Source of the DNA: Taenia hydatigena
Lineage: Eukaryota; Platyhelminthes; Cestoda; Cyclophyllidea; Taeniidae
NCBI GenBank assembly: GCA_036345935.2
Contig: JADWOT020001768.1
Coordinates: 1-64,000 of the forward strand
Direction of reading: 5' to 3'
DNA: 64,000 nucleotides
Shown here: one piece after another, positions 34,576-47,436 of the stretch
Layout of the letters: every line of letters begins with the position of its first letter
How positions within the stretch are numbered: position 1 is the stretch's first letter
Position numbers and translations under genes: made by a program
Notes under the pieces: model-generated
Told to the model about the DNA's origin: nothing
Seen by the model: the letters and a program-made list of their open reading frames with translations, nothing else
Databases searched by the model: none

Positions 34576-34935
34576 CTAATGCGAATTGTTTGGGTTCAGC
34601 AAATGCAACCACTTCATGGGAAAGTAGATGCAATGCCTATGAAATAGTCTCACAATGTATAGAGGTTGCAGAAAGCTATTAAGAACACATGCACATATGT
34701 GCTGTGTAAACGAATAAGTATGCACAAATATGCGGCTGCAATTCAATCTTCTGGCTATCAGAGGTAAATAGCCCTCCTTTACGCCCTTCATTAAGTGAAA
34801 TTCATGTTTTTGGTTGAATTGTAATGATGTGGTTGCGCGCATTTCCAACTGCAGTATCTTTAGTTCCCAATGCGGAATCAAAATACAGCAACGTTCTTTT
34901 ACATCCTTTTGCACCATGTGCCAATGTTTTACCAT
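34576..34935 (-). CDS. 119-aa hypothetical frame, right copy
   Basis: Inverted partner of 2475-2834 with the same start and stop. Replacements are scattered, for example Tyr-Arg to His-Trp and Ile-Lys-Gln to Val-Lys-Glu. Confidence 0.25.
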   Translation of the reverse strand: MVKHWHMVQKDVKERCCILIPHWELKILQLEMRATTSLQFNQKHEFHLMKGVKEGYLPLIARRLNCSRIFVHTYSFTQHICACVLNSFLQPLYIVRLFHRHCIYFPMKWLHLLNPNNSH

Positions 34936-36477
34936 AAACTGTATAGAGAGAGTTTAATTGGAAACTCGTTTTGGACCTTCAGTAGTTCAATTCAGTTGCT
35001 GCGCTTCATCAGAGAATGTGGCACATATTGCGGGGTGTAAAAACCTAAATTTTATCCCTTCTCTAAAGCTTTTGTGCAAATACAGGTCAATTTGCCATGG
35101 ATAAGACATGTAGCAGCAAGTCGCGGATTCAGTCCTTACATCAAAACTCATTGCGTTAAGTAGTTAGTGCAGACGTGCGTCAAGTCAAATGCAGCCATAC
35201 GACGATAGAGAAAAAGTGCGTCCACATGCATGCACCAATACATCACTGGGAGGCTAATAGAGCAGAGTACGCCATGTGAGAAATTTTGAATTTGCAGGGT
35301 CTGTGGATTTGTCGGTAGAAGCTGTGCAACACTGCTCGAACATCTAACATGTCAGAATCTTGTTAACCCAAAGCCATTATAAAGGTGAAAGTGCGAATCG
35401 ATGACCAAAATTAGGGACGATTAGGAGAAAAGAAAGCATCCTTGCATTTCTACAGAATCGATGCAATACACAATTGACGTTTGTCAACAGTTTCGCCTCA
35501 TTGCTGGTATTTTCGCATTGCGCTACCTTTATTTGAAACGCCGTATAACCTAGTCACGGTCATGGGTGAACTGTTATTGGCGGGACATGATGACTAGTAG
35601 AAACACGCAGGGATGTGGAATGGCATGTTTTAGACATAAATAGGACATAATTCCCGCATAGTGTGTGGTTTGAATTGTTAGAAAATTACATAAACTAAGT
35701 TATTGTCTTCCATGAGCGAGTTAGCACACTTAAATTCTCTTCATTGTGCCAGTAAGTAGCCAAAGTTTCTGTGAATGCTGAGCATAACGTCCCGCCTGCA
35801 AGTCTTCATTAGAAAGCTGTTCATGTGAGATGAAAGTTCGTCACGGAAGCGTAACTAGTCATCCGCTTTGTGAACAAGCACTGCCACATTCAATGCAATG
35901 TATGTCCATGGGGTGCGATTTCAGTATAACCAACAATGTGAAGAGGAAATTCGGCATTTTCGAACGTACAAACACAATTCTAACTAGTAAATTTGAACTT
36001 ATGGGTTAAACTCTGTCACGGACGACCATTTCACAACTTTATCACTGCTAAAAATTGGCCTACGGAATCGCCACTTCTTGCGCTTGAAGCCCATGAGGTT
36101 GCGTTAGTATGAACGATTAGTAAAGTTAGTTTGATACGCGTCAATCACGCATGTCTACCTTCAAATGCGTCATCACGACCAATTCCGCCAGTATTAGTGC
36201 ATGTTTCTATTGCGCTCCTATTGCAAATAACAGAAATTCCTTTCGGGAATGACGCAACAACCAGGGAATACACCACATACGTTATCACGCCTTGCCTACA
36301 TTTTCTATCTAAATGTATTTGTGGCGCGTTTTTATTACGATAAATCTGCTGTCTCGACCACTCAACAGCTGCCTTCATCCGCTTGTGAAAAAACTCTACA
36401 CACAAGCCACTGTTTTATGTGGAGGCACTGGTTCTTCAGAAACTAATAGCAACAACTACTACTTATCATACCATCGC

Positions 36478-37131
36478 AGGGCATTGATCTCAAAGTACCC
36501 ACTGATGAACAAGTATGCAACACTGCAAGTTTGATGGGATGGGAGCGGCAGAAACAGCGGTCTTTTCTTAAGAATATTAGAAAGATTAGACTTAGGGTAG
36601 GATCAAAGGCGAGGGAATGAGCAGTCAAACGAGGCGCTTGACCAAAGATGACGGACAACTGGGTGGCTAATGCCGGTTCAGAAATGAGTCTCAAAGAGCA
36701 AAATATTTGCCGATTCGTGCGCAAACTCCGTACTTAATGAGCAACACTCAACTCGATATTGGGCAAGTCAGATTTAATTGACAACGCAGTAAAACTCGGA
36801 GGAAAGGGGAACGAGAAGGAAGGGCATAAATGGGAAAAGATAGAGTCACCCACTGCATCAAGCAGAAATAAGTCATCTTGCCAACGATGCTCTAGTCAAA
36901 ATATTTTATGAATGGACCCAGCACAGTCTTGCGCAATTCCATTTTTGATGCATTCTTTAGTCTAGAACTTTCGTTAAAGTTCTAGTCAACGCCAAAGACA
37001 TTAGATACTTAACCTCATTACGGATAAAAAGCATTTAAGATAGGACAAGAATATATTAATCTTCCTCAATTATTAAGAAAATTAATGAACCAGTTCACAA
37101 ATTTAAGCATTACACAAGGTATTGTAGCTAA
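36478..37131. repeat. Conserved 3' flank of family A
   Basis: The sequence beyond the family A stop is also shared, in the same relative position, at 302-1000 (left arm, inverted), 46752-47436 and 53690-54140. Landmarks are GGAATGAGCAGTCAAACGAG here, GGAAATGAGCAGTCAAAAAT at 46.9 kb and GGATGAACAATCAAATGAG at 53.7 kb. The duplicated unit is therefore larger than the gene. Confidence 0.55.
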
Positions 37132-38482
37132 TTAAATTACAGATTCTTGCATTCGTCGCCAAATTACATCCTGGCACACCCATTCGAAAATATCCCTGCG
37201 CTGCGTAATGTGACTGTTGCAGTCTTGAACGCGCCATATGCGCCAGTTCATTGACGCATTCATTAGAGGAGAGCCGTTGGCGAAGTCCATTTCCTCCGCA
37301 TAGTTCATGAATAGACCCATTCCGCTTCTCTCTTTTTTTTCACATCATCCATGATTACAATCCCGAAAGTGTGTCTGGACGACAGTGCCCTCAATAAGGG
37401 TTGCAATTCGACAGCGATATTGGACCCGTATGCCGCAAGCAGTGAAAGCTTTAGTACATAGAGAATGCAGTCGAATGCGGCAAAATGTGCTTCTGGACCA
37501 CTCAGGCTCCTCTCCAGTTCTCTGCTAACAAGTTGAAATTCCATAGGTGCCAGAGAACAATAATAAGCATTCGATGGAGGAGGGTGATCCATTGTTTGAA
37601 CGTATACCGATGTAGGGCCGGTGGAATTCACAATGTTTAAAAAGAAATGAGTGTCTAGCTGCAACGGATGCACGGGAAAGAAAACGTCCTCTCCTATTGT
37701 CAAGGTAGAAGGAAATAGGAGGCAGGTGACTCTTTCATACGCTTCACGAGGAGCTCGAATTAATGGAAATTGAAGGTCGAATTGCATTTGACTGAAGTGC
37801 TGTTCAACGGCTTTGCAGATATCCGCAGTGCGCATAATCAGCAGTGTTGTGTAGGTTCGTTTGTCAATCCACTTCCACTTGTTGACGTATGAATACGGCG
37901 CTTGTAGAAAGAGAACCCACTCCCAGCTTGGAATTGCTATGCAAACACTTACTATGTCAGCAACACCAAGGTATTTGCACAACATTTCAACTAATTCTCG
38001 ACAGAGGTCCGTGATCTTCTTATCGTGCGATCTCACCTGTAAAATGCATCCATCGGTTAACTGACGAGTAGAACTATTATACTCAAAACGAGCGTGAACG
38101 TCTTCATGTATCTTACTTGACAATTCATGAAAACAGAGGATGTCTAACATCGGCTTGATGAATGGAACGAGATTAGCATTTTAGAAAGGCTGAGAGGTGT
38201 AACTTACTTCCAGCTCCATTTTGCAATTTCTGACAAACGCCTTGAACTTCTCATAAAATGAGTGAAATTCGAGTGGATGAGTTACCACAAGCCGTCCTTA
38301 CCGTTGAGGTGAGAGAGATAATCAACCCTGCGAATTCCACTTAAATGCAGTTCAAGAAGTGGTCACATTTACTTGCAGATGTGAAATCGCAAGTGAAAAG
38401 GCGCATTCGAATTTCCGAAGATCTTATGCAAAGGAAACGGATCTGGAAGGGACTCATAATTAGGCGCATCCAGCATTGGCAG
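37132..38482 (-). pseudogene. Unrecognised family A gene, right copy, three exons
   Basis: Exon A 38373-38482 (acceptor CTTCGCTAG, donor CAA/GTAAAT) reads LPMLDAPNYESLPDPFPLHK on. Exon B 38208-38327 follows a 45-nt intron and reads VDYLSHLNGKDG, then after a one-base frameshift VVTHPLEFHSFYEKFKAFV, ending at GAA/GTAAGT. Exon C 37132-38153 follows a 54-nt intron (branch-like TGCTAAT) in phase 0, PMLDILCFHELSSKIHEDVH, and is open for about 280 residues. A run of eight A bases near 37333 (nine positions, AAGCAAAAA, on the left) shifts the frame before the conserved tail CQDVIWRRMQ. I know no family with this sequence. The splice phases and peptide-level similarity to two distant copies show it was a real gene. 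Confidence 0.55.
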
Positions 38483-38610
38483 CTAGCGAAGAAACATGTT
38501 GTAGGGAGAATATTCATATGAACTGTGTTTTGAGCGGATGGTGTGCTGATCAAAGGTGATTCCTGTCATAGTCAATCAAGTGAACTTAAAATCCAATTAA
38601 TTCCACTAAA

Positions 38611-38781
38611 ATGGCAGCAGATATAGGAACGGAAGTTCATATTGCTTATGTTGGGGGAGTGGATTTGAATGACCACAGACAAATATTATATAATCCAAAT
38701 AACGTCTTAACTTTACCTAGATTTCGCACCATCATATTGATTCTATCTTTATGTCTAGCCATAGATACGCCTCGTGGCTAG
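38611..38781 (+). CDS. 56-aa frame with a GGVDL motif
   Basis: ATG-TAG frame: MAADIGTEVHIAYVGGVDLN, then DHRQILYNPNNVLTLPRFRT and a hydrophobic end. The YxGGVDLxD core resembles the conserved M-G-G-V-D-L motif of piggyBac-type transposases, but the flanking residues do not follow that family. It is at most a tiny remnant. It lies just upstream of family A on the other strand. Confidence 0.2.
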   Translation: MAADIGTEVHIAYVGGVDLNDHRQILYNPNNVLTLPRFRTIILILSLCLAIDTPRG

Positions 38782-40267
38782 CAAAGTTTCATGTCCCTAA
38801 ATCCATTTCTCAAACTGGGCAATACTTGACATAGTGCAGGATTGTCAATGGGACTAGGTGACTTCACCTTCAAATATCTCCCTAACCTTAATGGAATTGG
38901 GTAGTTGGCATCATTGGCTCGTGGATGTTGTCCTTCACGGCAAATTAGGTTGTGGTGACCGACGCCGGAAGTTGACAAAGGAAAGCGGTGGGAGCAGCAG
39001 CAATTTGTTGCTTGACCTCAACTATGCCCTGTCCGAGGCCTCATTCTTGCCATACGATTTTAAAAAGCTCTTACTTTATGCATAGCCCAACTACGACAGG
39101 GCTTTTACATCTACAATGATGTCAAGCCATAGTTAGTGCTTCGTCATTGCATCACTGGCTTATATAATGAACTACAACACTCCTTAAGCCTTCACAATTG
39201 TTACATATAATCTGTATAATAAACTATAGTTCTGTCCAGCAGTCTACCAACATTTGACTACCAAGATGACCCCGAATTAATTCCTGTGGCAATTTGTTAC
39301 ATAATTAGGGCTTCAATGCTGACCTTTGACGCGATTGGCCCCTAAACCTACCCAGGACTTTACTATTTCCTTATTAGACATCTCAATAGCGTATAGTAAT
39401 CTGTTGTTAACTGATATATTCCACAAAAATGACATTATTTTCTGTCCAGTGGCCTACAATTGCGCCACTTGACCTCCACAATGAAATAAAACTCTGTTCA
39501 GAAGTGTGTTTTGCGCCATTTGTCCTTCGCAGTGACTTTAGTCCATGTCCCTGAGTACACTATTGCACCACTTTGTCTTCAGTGGGTTGGCTGTTTTCTG
39601 AGCCACAGCAGCAGTCCAATTTCCTTTTGTTAGTCAAACATATATGCCTCATTCGCAAATCTGGTGTGTTTCACTGCATGTGCTCCACAGTCGTATTTAA
39701 AACAATATTTTGAATATCCATCTAAAGAGAAAAAGTGTAGTCGCGCGAATTTGAAAACGTGGTCGTTATGTTTCCAGTTTGCTTTGATTTTGCAACCAAT
39801 GTTAAAAAGCAGGCAGTTGTCAATAACAGCAAAGCTGCGATAAACCAAGCGGATTTATGTTATAAATAAAGATAATCACATTACAGCTTTAATGTTTTCC
39901 AATTAGTAATGACCTTTTACTCACAAGCAATGGCAATGAATTGTACTTAGCGGATCCGAAGGATGTGTTTTCGACATTGTCTACGGTTCCGCCACCTTCG
40001 GATTTCGCTGCAAATTCTTGTACGCTGCGAGCGTCTAAAAGCCCCAAAATAATTACTTTAAGCTAACTTTACTAACAAGCCAGCAGACTGCGAAATATAC
40101 TGCCTTCGTACCATAAACAATTTGCAAATCGAAGACAGAATATTAGGAATTCGGGGGAGAATTCAATGTTTTCGTTTGTACTAGTTGCATTCCGAGTACT
40201 TAACTGAGCTAGTCTGAAGGGTATAGCAATTTGAGGAGTGCTGATACCGGTCGAGGTTTACGGGCTT
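38782..40267. other. No supported gene
   Basis: Only short, unsupported frames. No repeat of the arms noticed here. Confidence 0.5.
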
Positions 40268-40786
40268 TCATTGAACCACTAAACTGTTTCCTACGATTGC
40301 CGGTGCAAACTTGACCCTTTCGACGCATCGCATCCACCAATTTACTAACTCAGTCCTGAGAGGACAGTACTATACAAGGCCGCGTCGCCAAACAAGGCTC
40401 GTGAAGAAGTCCATTCTCTTTTCCTTCTTCCTTTCCACAACTTTCAAAGTTATTGCGTCCAGTGTTTGTTTAAGAGACATTTCCGCCGCAGTACCTAGAA
40501 CAGCGAAGATACGCTTGACGCTTTCGGGTTTGACATCGCTGCCGCCAACAGCACCCGGGAAGTAGGTGAATCTTACACCGAGACGCTATCCTTCAAAGAA
40601 TATTGGGTCAAGATGCTTACTAATGCCTTTGGTGTTCATTGCCAATTACATGCAAAAGTTGGAACGCAATGATTGCATCATTTGTTTGCCAGTCCTAAAG
40701 AAGCCAGCGATTTCTAAAAAGTTGCTCGATGTGTCGAATGGTAGGAAGGGCAAGGCTACGTGTTGAAGGAGTACAGTGGATAAGCA
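40268..40786 (-). pseudogene. 172-codon frame with three internal stops
   Basis: After an acceptor-like CACGTCTTCAG a single frame runs to a TGA, interrupted by one TAA and two TAG codons. Segments read LPFDTSSNFLEIAGFFRTGK, NTKGISKHLDPIFFEG, RLGVRFTYFPGAVGGSDVKP, SVKRIFAVLGTAAEMSLKQT and LRTELVNWWMRCVERVKFAP. About eight stops would be expected by chance. The composition is strongly protein-like, so I read it as a decaying exon of an unrecognised protein. Confidence 0.35.
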
Positions 40787-42504
40787 CTGAAGACGTGCCT
40801 AATTTTGGAACAGACCTGAATTTTGAGCAAAACGATGTCCTTAAAGAACAATGTAAAATAAATAAAGCTCAAAAAAAAATAAAGAACCGGATTCTTGCAT
40901 TGCTCCACGCTGTTTACTTATGTTGATATCAAAATACATTCAGATGCAATAGCGCTTGTAAGGACTCCACGTTTACTTGCTATTCTGGACTTCGAACTCG
41001 TAGCGAGTTTCGGCAAACGACGTGTTATCTACTGATGTAGCAGGCAAGAAACCACCAAGGTCATCCATAGGACTTTTATGATATTTGGGTAGCTCAAAAT
41101 AGAGTATCTAATGCCTAGAGCTAAGGCTGACGTTAAAGTATAGCTGCTTTTGATTTTGACCACGTGGCGTTTGATGCTTAGCAATTCAATATTATTATCA
41201 AGCCAAATTAAAGCTGCCTTCTTGCATGGCATCGGATTTTGACAATCTCACCTTTTGTTATGGCGGAACTCATTATTTCGGTGCAAGCGATAAGGACCAT
41301 GATGGAAGTGTAGATTATGTCTTTTCCTACTAGTCAAACACTTAATGGATGGGACAGATTTGAGAGGTACAGTCGAAATTGCGTCGCAGGTGCGGTTCTT
41401 GTGTCAGAATGATAAAATAGAGGTAAAAGGTGCATACTTTGCGCTGCATTTATGAACACATTAGCCACCTAATCATGGCCTGTAGCCTTTTTTAATTTGA
41501 TCTAATGTCACCAACTTTGTATCGCATAATATGCTACAGGTAGAAAGTGCCTTTGAATACAGGCCCGCTCAACTGACCATCCATAATTGGGTGTCTAGTT
41601 AGAGGAGTATTACCACCGATGGTCTCCCTTCTCCATAAAAAAGGGCGACCTGCAGCCCATGTCACCAACTTAGCTTCTTTATCCACCTCTTTTGTTGTAA
41701 TATTGTGCGGCGTTCTACAAAAGTTTTATTTCAGCTTGCACGTGTATTGAGATTTCGAGCACTGTCTAGCTGAAAATGCCCGTGCAACCAGCAGACTTAC
41801 TAAAGAGCTCCCGTATTAGTGGTAAAAAGCTTCGTTCTGGTGGGCGAAAATGTAAGACAGATGATAGGTTGCATGCGTGGGCGTGGCAGGCTAGAATCAT
41901 GTCTTCGGCTGGCACTCACTAAATGGAATCCCCAACAATGCTTTATGCTAGTCTGCAGAGACAACCACTGTAGCTATTTTTGCGATGTTTTATCGCAATT
42001 TATTTCCAAGAGAGTGATTAATAAAGGAAGTGCGGAAGTATGATTGTGGCTTGGTTTGCACTTAAACCAATGGAAGTGTGCGCTACCCTTGAGAGATGGC
42101 ACAAATGCGAAAATTAATCGGTCGGTGCGGCTAAGATGACATGAGATAGGGCTTCTGCTCTCAGTAGGCATGCCGAACCACTCAAGCATTGGGATCATCA
42201 CATTGGAAATAAAGGGATATATTTCAATGTCCCGAGACTATAACGATGAAACCATACGCTTCTTGAGTCGCGAATATGAAACAAAGAATAATCAAACCAA
42301 TAGGAAAAAGCGTTTAAAGGATAAGGAAACACTCAGAAAAAGTGCAGGATTTTCATTAAGTCGGAAAATGGGTTAAGTGCCGAAGTAGGTGAAGTAGAGC
42401 AATACAGGCTTGAGTAGCTAGTGGACATTATCGGCAAGGCAAAGTGTTGCGCGAGTAAAATGAGATGTGAAGATGTGTATAAGGACAGATGGGCAGTTAA
42501 GGGC
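40787..42504. other. No supported gene
   Basis: No convincing coding segment; A-rich run with AATAAA-like words near 40855-40885. Confidence 0.5.
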
Positions 42505-42710
42505 TGAAGGCGAATAAAATGTACTGTGCGTAATTGAGGGCACAGCATCATACCCGGCGTCGCAGAAATTGCCAGTTCTACTTGCGCATGCAATGTTTCG
42601 AGGGTTTCGACACGCTTTTGGAAATGCAGTAGCCACACAAAGGCACACGGGGATGGGGTTTGATTGCATTCCGTGCTCCGTGCCCTTCCAGTAAGACCAA
42701 TCACACATAG
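42505..42710 (+). pseudogene. Degenerate zinc-finger exon copy
   Basis: Nucleotide and peptide similarity to 20656-20900: a remnant KCTV, then LRMQCFEGFDTLLEMQ, and further on the TNHT region matching ITHA. The frame shifts and stops several times. It is a third-generation copy of the zinc-finger exon, outside the palindrome. Confidence 0.4.
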
Positions 42711-45700
42711 TTGTTGCGTTCCTGCTCCAATGAAGATGAAAACGTGTCCTCAGAATCAAACTTTGAAATATTTAAAAAGCCAAGAGTTCTGACAAACCAC
42801 TGTGTCCTCATCCAATTTCGCTTTAAGGGACACAAAGGTGCTCTACTAAAGAAAAACGCAAACAAAATTGTCGGTGCGTTGTCTGTGGGTCTGATTTTGA
42901 CCGCTTGGATGTGAATGAGATATCATTCAGCGGGTGCGTCTTCATCTCCTGTGGGCTTCATTCGATCCCACAATGCTGATGATAGGGAGAGTGCTTCATC
43001 TTTTAGTGTAAGTCAATGAGATTCCGGCAGCAAATTCTAAGGGATAAATTTGTCTTGGTGCTACTGCCTATAAAATAAAAGGCCAAACCTGGCGTCGTTT
43101 GTCGACTAAGACTGTGAGCTTGATTAGATGTGACAAGCAGGGTAGAAACTTAATGTTCAATAAGTCGAATTTTTTGAAACCTCTTTGACAAACTCGTTGA
43201 AGCGAAATGTTTTCTGCCTGCATTGTACTGCCACGAAACAGCTAATAGATATTAGGCAGAAGTGGCAAGATAATCCCATGGTTGAGGAACGGATGAATAT
43301 GAATCATATTTATAAGTGCCACTTAGCCGTCATAGATGTGAGTGCCTGAAGTACCGTAGACGTAAAATTGTAAGTCTTTGGAGAAACAAAATTACACAGT
43401 GACTGACAAACAGTTATCTCTTGCAATGCACATTCGGAAACGGTTGGGCTCAATTGGCAAGATGTTGAAGTCCATATCTAAGGTCCTTACGCAAACTACA
43501 CAAATGACTCCGGTAACCTAGCAATAAGTCCACTTAATATATGACTCCACTGCAGCAAGGACCGGGTGAAAACCGAATGCTATGGCGGCATTTTTATTAA
43601 CTAGAATAAAGAAATTGCGGTAAATCTCAAATGAAGATGTTAACCCCTTCGACATCTTGTCCACACAATTATTGCTTTCGCAAACCAATCTCCTTTAAAA
43701 GCGATATTAATGTGCGACTGCATTGAGCGTAGTAAGCTTTCGACTAACCGGTATATTTTTTTGCATGATGCATCATTCTCTCCATATGAGCCAAAGTTTT
43801 GCGCATTAAATTTGTACAGCTTCAAATAATAGTCGCCCATAGAACAAATCCATGAGGCATTCCAACTGCGTTCTTTAATTACTTATAAAGAGATTCTTAC
43901 TGACCTTCCCAGCGAAAACGTATTTTATTTGGGATTCGTTGTGCAAGTGAATTTCCCAATGTAAATACTTGGGTATATGGATAAAATAATCGCAAAATTC
44001 GTCAAATAGAATGCGATAAAAAAGAATCATGCGCTTATTTCGGACACAACATACTGGTGGGTCATATGATATGCGGAACGTGTCATGAGAGTGACTTTCA
44101 TGCAATGAAATTTACAAGAAGTTCTGTTACCTGCAGAGCCCAAGTTGCTATCCCTCGTGGCTTACTAACCCATATTGTTGTAAAATGATATGATTGGGAA
44201 AGCATTAGGATGGACTGCGAGGCTATCGACAAGATAATCACGTGGACCAAATCCACCACTCGATAGACGTACGCTCCTAACGCACACGAGCCACAACTCT
44301 GTTGGCATCTCACTGAGGAATTTGCCTTGCCATTATTGCCACACATGGGTGCCCTGTAAATAGTTTTCCCGATGGTAGTAACGCGGCACCTCAGTCAAGC
44401 TGCATAAGACCATTGGATGCTAGGAGGTCATTAATATGCGCCAACGCAGTAGGAGTAGGAGCGGACATGAACGCGGATTTATTGAGCAGTGCGATTGCTT
44501 CAGGCTTAGCTCAATTTCATTAGCATAACAAGTTCTATTACCCCCTTAATCAAATTGTCACTAGCAGATGTTCATTTGTTGTGCCACAGCCGCTTAAGCT
44601 GGGCTGGCGTAAGGCCAAGATTGATGAATATCTCCGTAATGCGGACTCGACTTGTCTCACGGGCAGCCAGCTATCACATCACGTGCCGCACATCGCATAG
44701 TCCAAAGTACTTTCGCTCTGCAATGCAAGGCATCTGCTTTCATTCAAAAATGCTGTCGTCATTTGAATTAGTTGTCATGGCATAAAGTTCACAAAGAGAA
44801 GACGACATTCAATAGCGAAATCACTGTCCATGCCCGTTCTGGTTAATTCGCACTAACGAATATCACCCGTGAGATAAAGTTTAGAATTATACACAATTCC
44901 TCAAGCAGCTCACCAAGGCATGAAGTCAGTTTGCCTCTCACAACTTCTTATTTCTTATTTCGCAATGTCGCGGATTTTAGCAGAACCACTAACCATGTTC
45001 TTTATAATGCAACTTAGAGAGGAAGCTTGTGGTTCTCTAACTGTGGACAAGGCAGTACTAGTGTGTTCTTGTGGCGAAATACTGTACATATATTACCACG
45101 CAATTTAAAATCCGATATTACGATGCTTGTTGTGGCCATTACGTGTGTTGTGGTTAAACGTAACATAGAGCAACGATTCCACTTAGTTGGAGGATGATTA
45201 AACTTCGAATTGTTTTGGCATCTTTTTTTCCTTGGTGTGTGCCAATTTATGCACTTTGCGCACCCGAAATCTATATATGATAAACTACGGCTTCTTGATT
45301 CTTCACCACGATGGTTGAACGAGTGGATGATGGTCCTATCACTGACTTATGTTGGTCGATATTTTTCTCAGAGTTTTTTGAAGACCTTTAGTCCTATGCA
45401 ATCTTCGACATCTGCCTTTAAATTTGTTGAGAGAACGAGAGTAGAGACTTGATTATAGACAACTCGACTGCGCTTCCTTGCCACCACAGATAGAAGACCA
45501 CAGATGCTTCAAATACTTGTCATCAAGCTATGCCGGTCATGTATTTATTATTTCATCAATTTGTGTGCATTGGCTCTAATCATTCCACCATGTAGTGATC
45601 ATGAATCGCAGTTACACTAACCATTAGCCACTGTCACTTCCTACCTCCAGCCAGCTTCGCAATTAGCCTATCACACATGCGCCCATCAAGGGCTAGATGA

Positions 45701-46751
45701 AATGTCCATCACCTGTTAAAAGATAGCTCTACAATATTTCTTGCCACCTCCCTATCTTCTTTCCTTCCACGCATTCTTCAAAAATTTTACTTGGTTTCAA
45801 AAACGGATTTGCCTGCATTCACCCACAATTACAACTCTTCATTTATCAACATATTTATCTGCACAAGCCATTAATAATAATCACTTATCTTTCCATTCAT
45901 CTATAAAAACTAGTCAATCCAACAAACTTCAATCCCTACCGTTCTTACTTTGATCTCTTGGTTCTATACCACCTCGTCAATCTATGCCTTAGCATTCCAT
46001 TTCGCCAGGCTATTTGCACTACTGTATCTCCCAATTCGTCTCATATGCATTTATGATGCTTTATTCAAAGATAATATGGTCACTGCCTGGGGCCCTGTGA
46101 CATTGACGCCAAAATTCGCAGATGGAATTTTTATTTCCTATACCTCTTTCTCTCTGATAGATCCTTTCCCCACGGCCTTTTCACAGTCTTCCTTGACTGT
46201 TGAAATTATACGCAGTCTCGATTCTTTCATTACAGCGGAAGAAAGAAATGACTGCGCAAGAAATCAGTCCCAACGTGTAGCCAGTTTAACGAAAAGTTAG
46301 CCAGCAGTTCTCTGTGTTCTCCATTAACTCTGCTCCATGATTAACTGAATGCAGAGGCGCTTGGCATTAGCAAGCATTTATAATCATATGGAAGAAAGTT
46401 TTTCGCTATGAAGGTTGCACAAGTACCGTACTACCTAATCTTTTAAAGGAATGAAATAGTAACATCCTGAGACCAAGCAAATGACGATGGACACTCAAGG
46501 AAGCGCACGGAATTCGTGCTAGGGATAAAGGCTGCGCACAATTTTATGCCTCTGTTCCACTAAAGTGTCATCTAAACAATCTAATGCACCAGTGCTTTCC
46601 CAATCTGCAGATGGCTTCTTCGCTTGTTAAAGAACCTCTGGACACAAACCACCGTCCTACATGGAAGTGGAACTCTTTCAGAAAACATTAGCTAGTCCAA
46701 TCTTAGAGAATACAATATTGGCACCTGCTTATCTTGCCATTTTAGGACACA
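42711..46751. other. No supported gene
   Basis: A 116-codon frame at 45950-46300 is open, but it starts in pyrimidine-rich sequence and has no recognisable features. Otherwise nothing I can support. Confidence 0.45.
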
Positions 46752-47436
46752 GGTCTTCGCGCACTCACTACTAGACAAGCATGCAACACTGTAAGCTAAG
46801 TGGGTGGATGTGGCTGCTATGCATAGGAAAAAAGAAAACGACCTAGCAGGCCTTATTTTTTGTGTATGGTTTTAGAGATATTCCACTGGGAAGTTGATGA
46901 GGCACTGACTCAGATCTGGGTCTAAGACAAGGAAATGAGCAGTCAAAAATGGTGTTCGGCCGAAGATGGTAGGCGAATGAATGATCAACGCTAAGCATAG
47001 TTAGCACAGCAAGGAGTAGAATGTTTACCAACTCATGCGCAAATGTTTGATTATACAGTGCTATTTTGAAAGTGATAGTAGGCAAGGCAGATGTAGTTAA
47101 CAACGAGGTGGGATCCAGATCGACAGGGAAAAAAAGGAAGGTGGGCGAGTGGGAGTGAGAGAAGCTATTTACTATGTCACGCGTCATTTTAACACTCCCA
47201 TAATTGCGTTATGTCAAGAGCCGGCTGTAGAGATTTCCAGTCGAATCCAATTTCGATACCTTATTTTGGATAGATTCTCCGCTGAAGTCCCAGTCTACGT
47301 AATAGACACCAGATCCCTCACCCCAATGTAGGTAAAACAGAGGCCTGGAATAAGGAAAGCTTGTATTTATTTAAATATGAACAAGGTGAATGAACCATTT
47401 TGTGAAGTTGAGAATTTTACATAGTGTCGCAGATAA

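Larger units (their letters stand above)
14914..37431 (-). repeat. Right arm of giant inverted repeat, with two extra segments
   Basis: This is the reverse-complement partner of 1-13462. Homology begins exactly at 14914, mirroring 13462. The arm is interrupted by 22030-23062 and 24843-33104, neither of which has a counterpart on the left. It also has small deletions relative to the left, including about 48 bp near 16.91 kb and further losses between 17.05 and 17.2 kb. The visible pairing ends at 37431 only because the left arm leaves the window; 37432-38482 may be paired outside it. Confidence 0.95.

Noticed and set aside
45950..46300. 116-codon open frame
   Set aside because: Begins in pyrimidine-rich sequence, no homologous copy in the window, no motif, no splice or promoter support.
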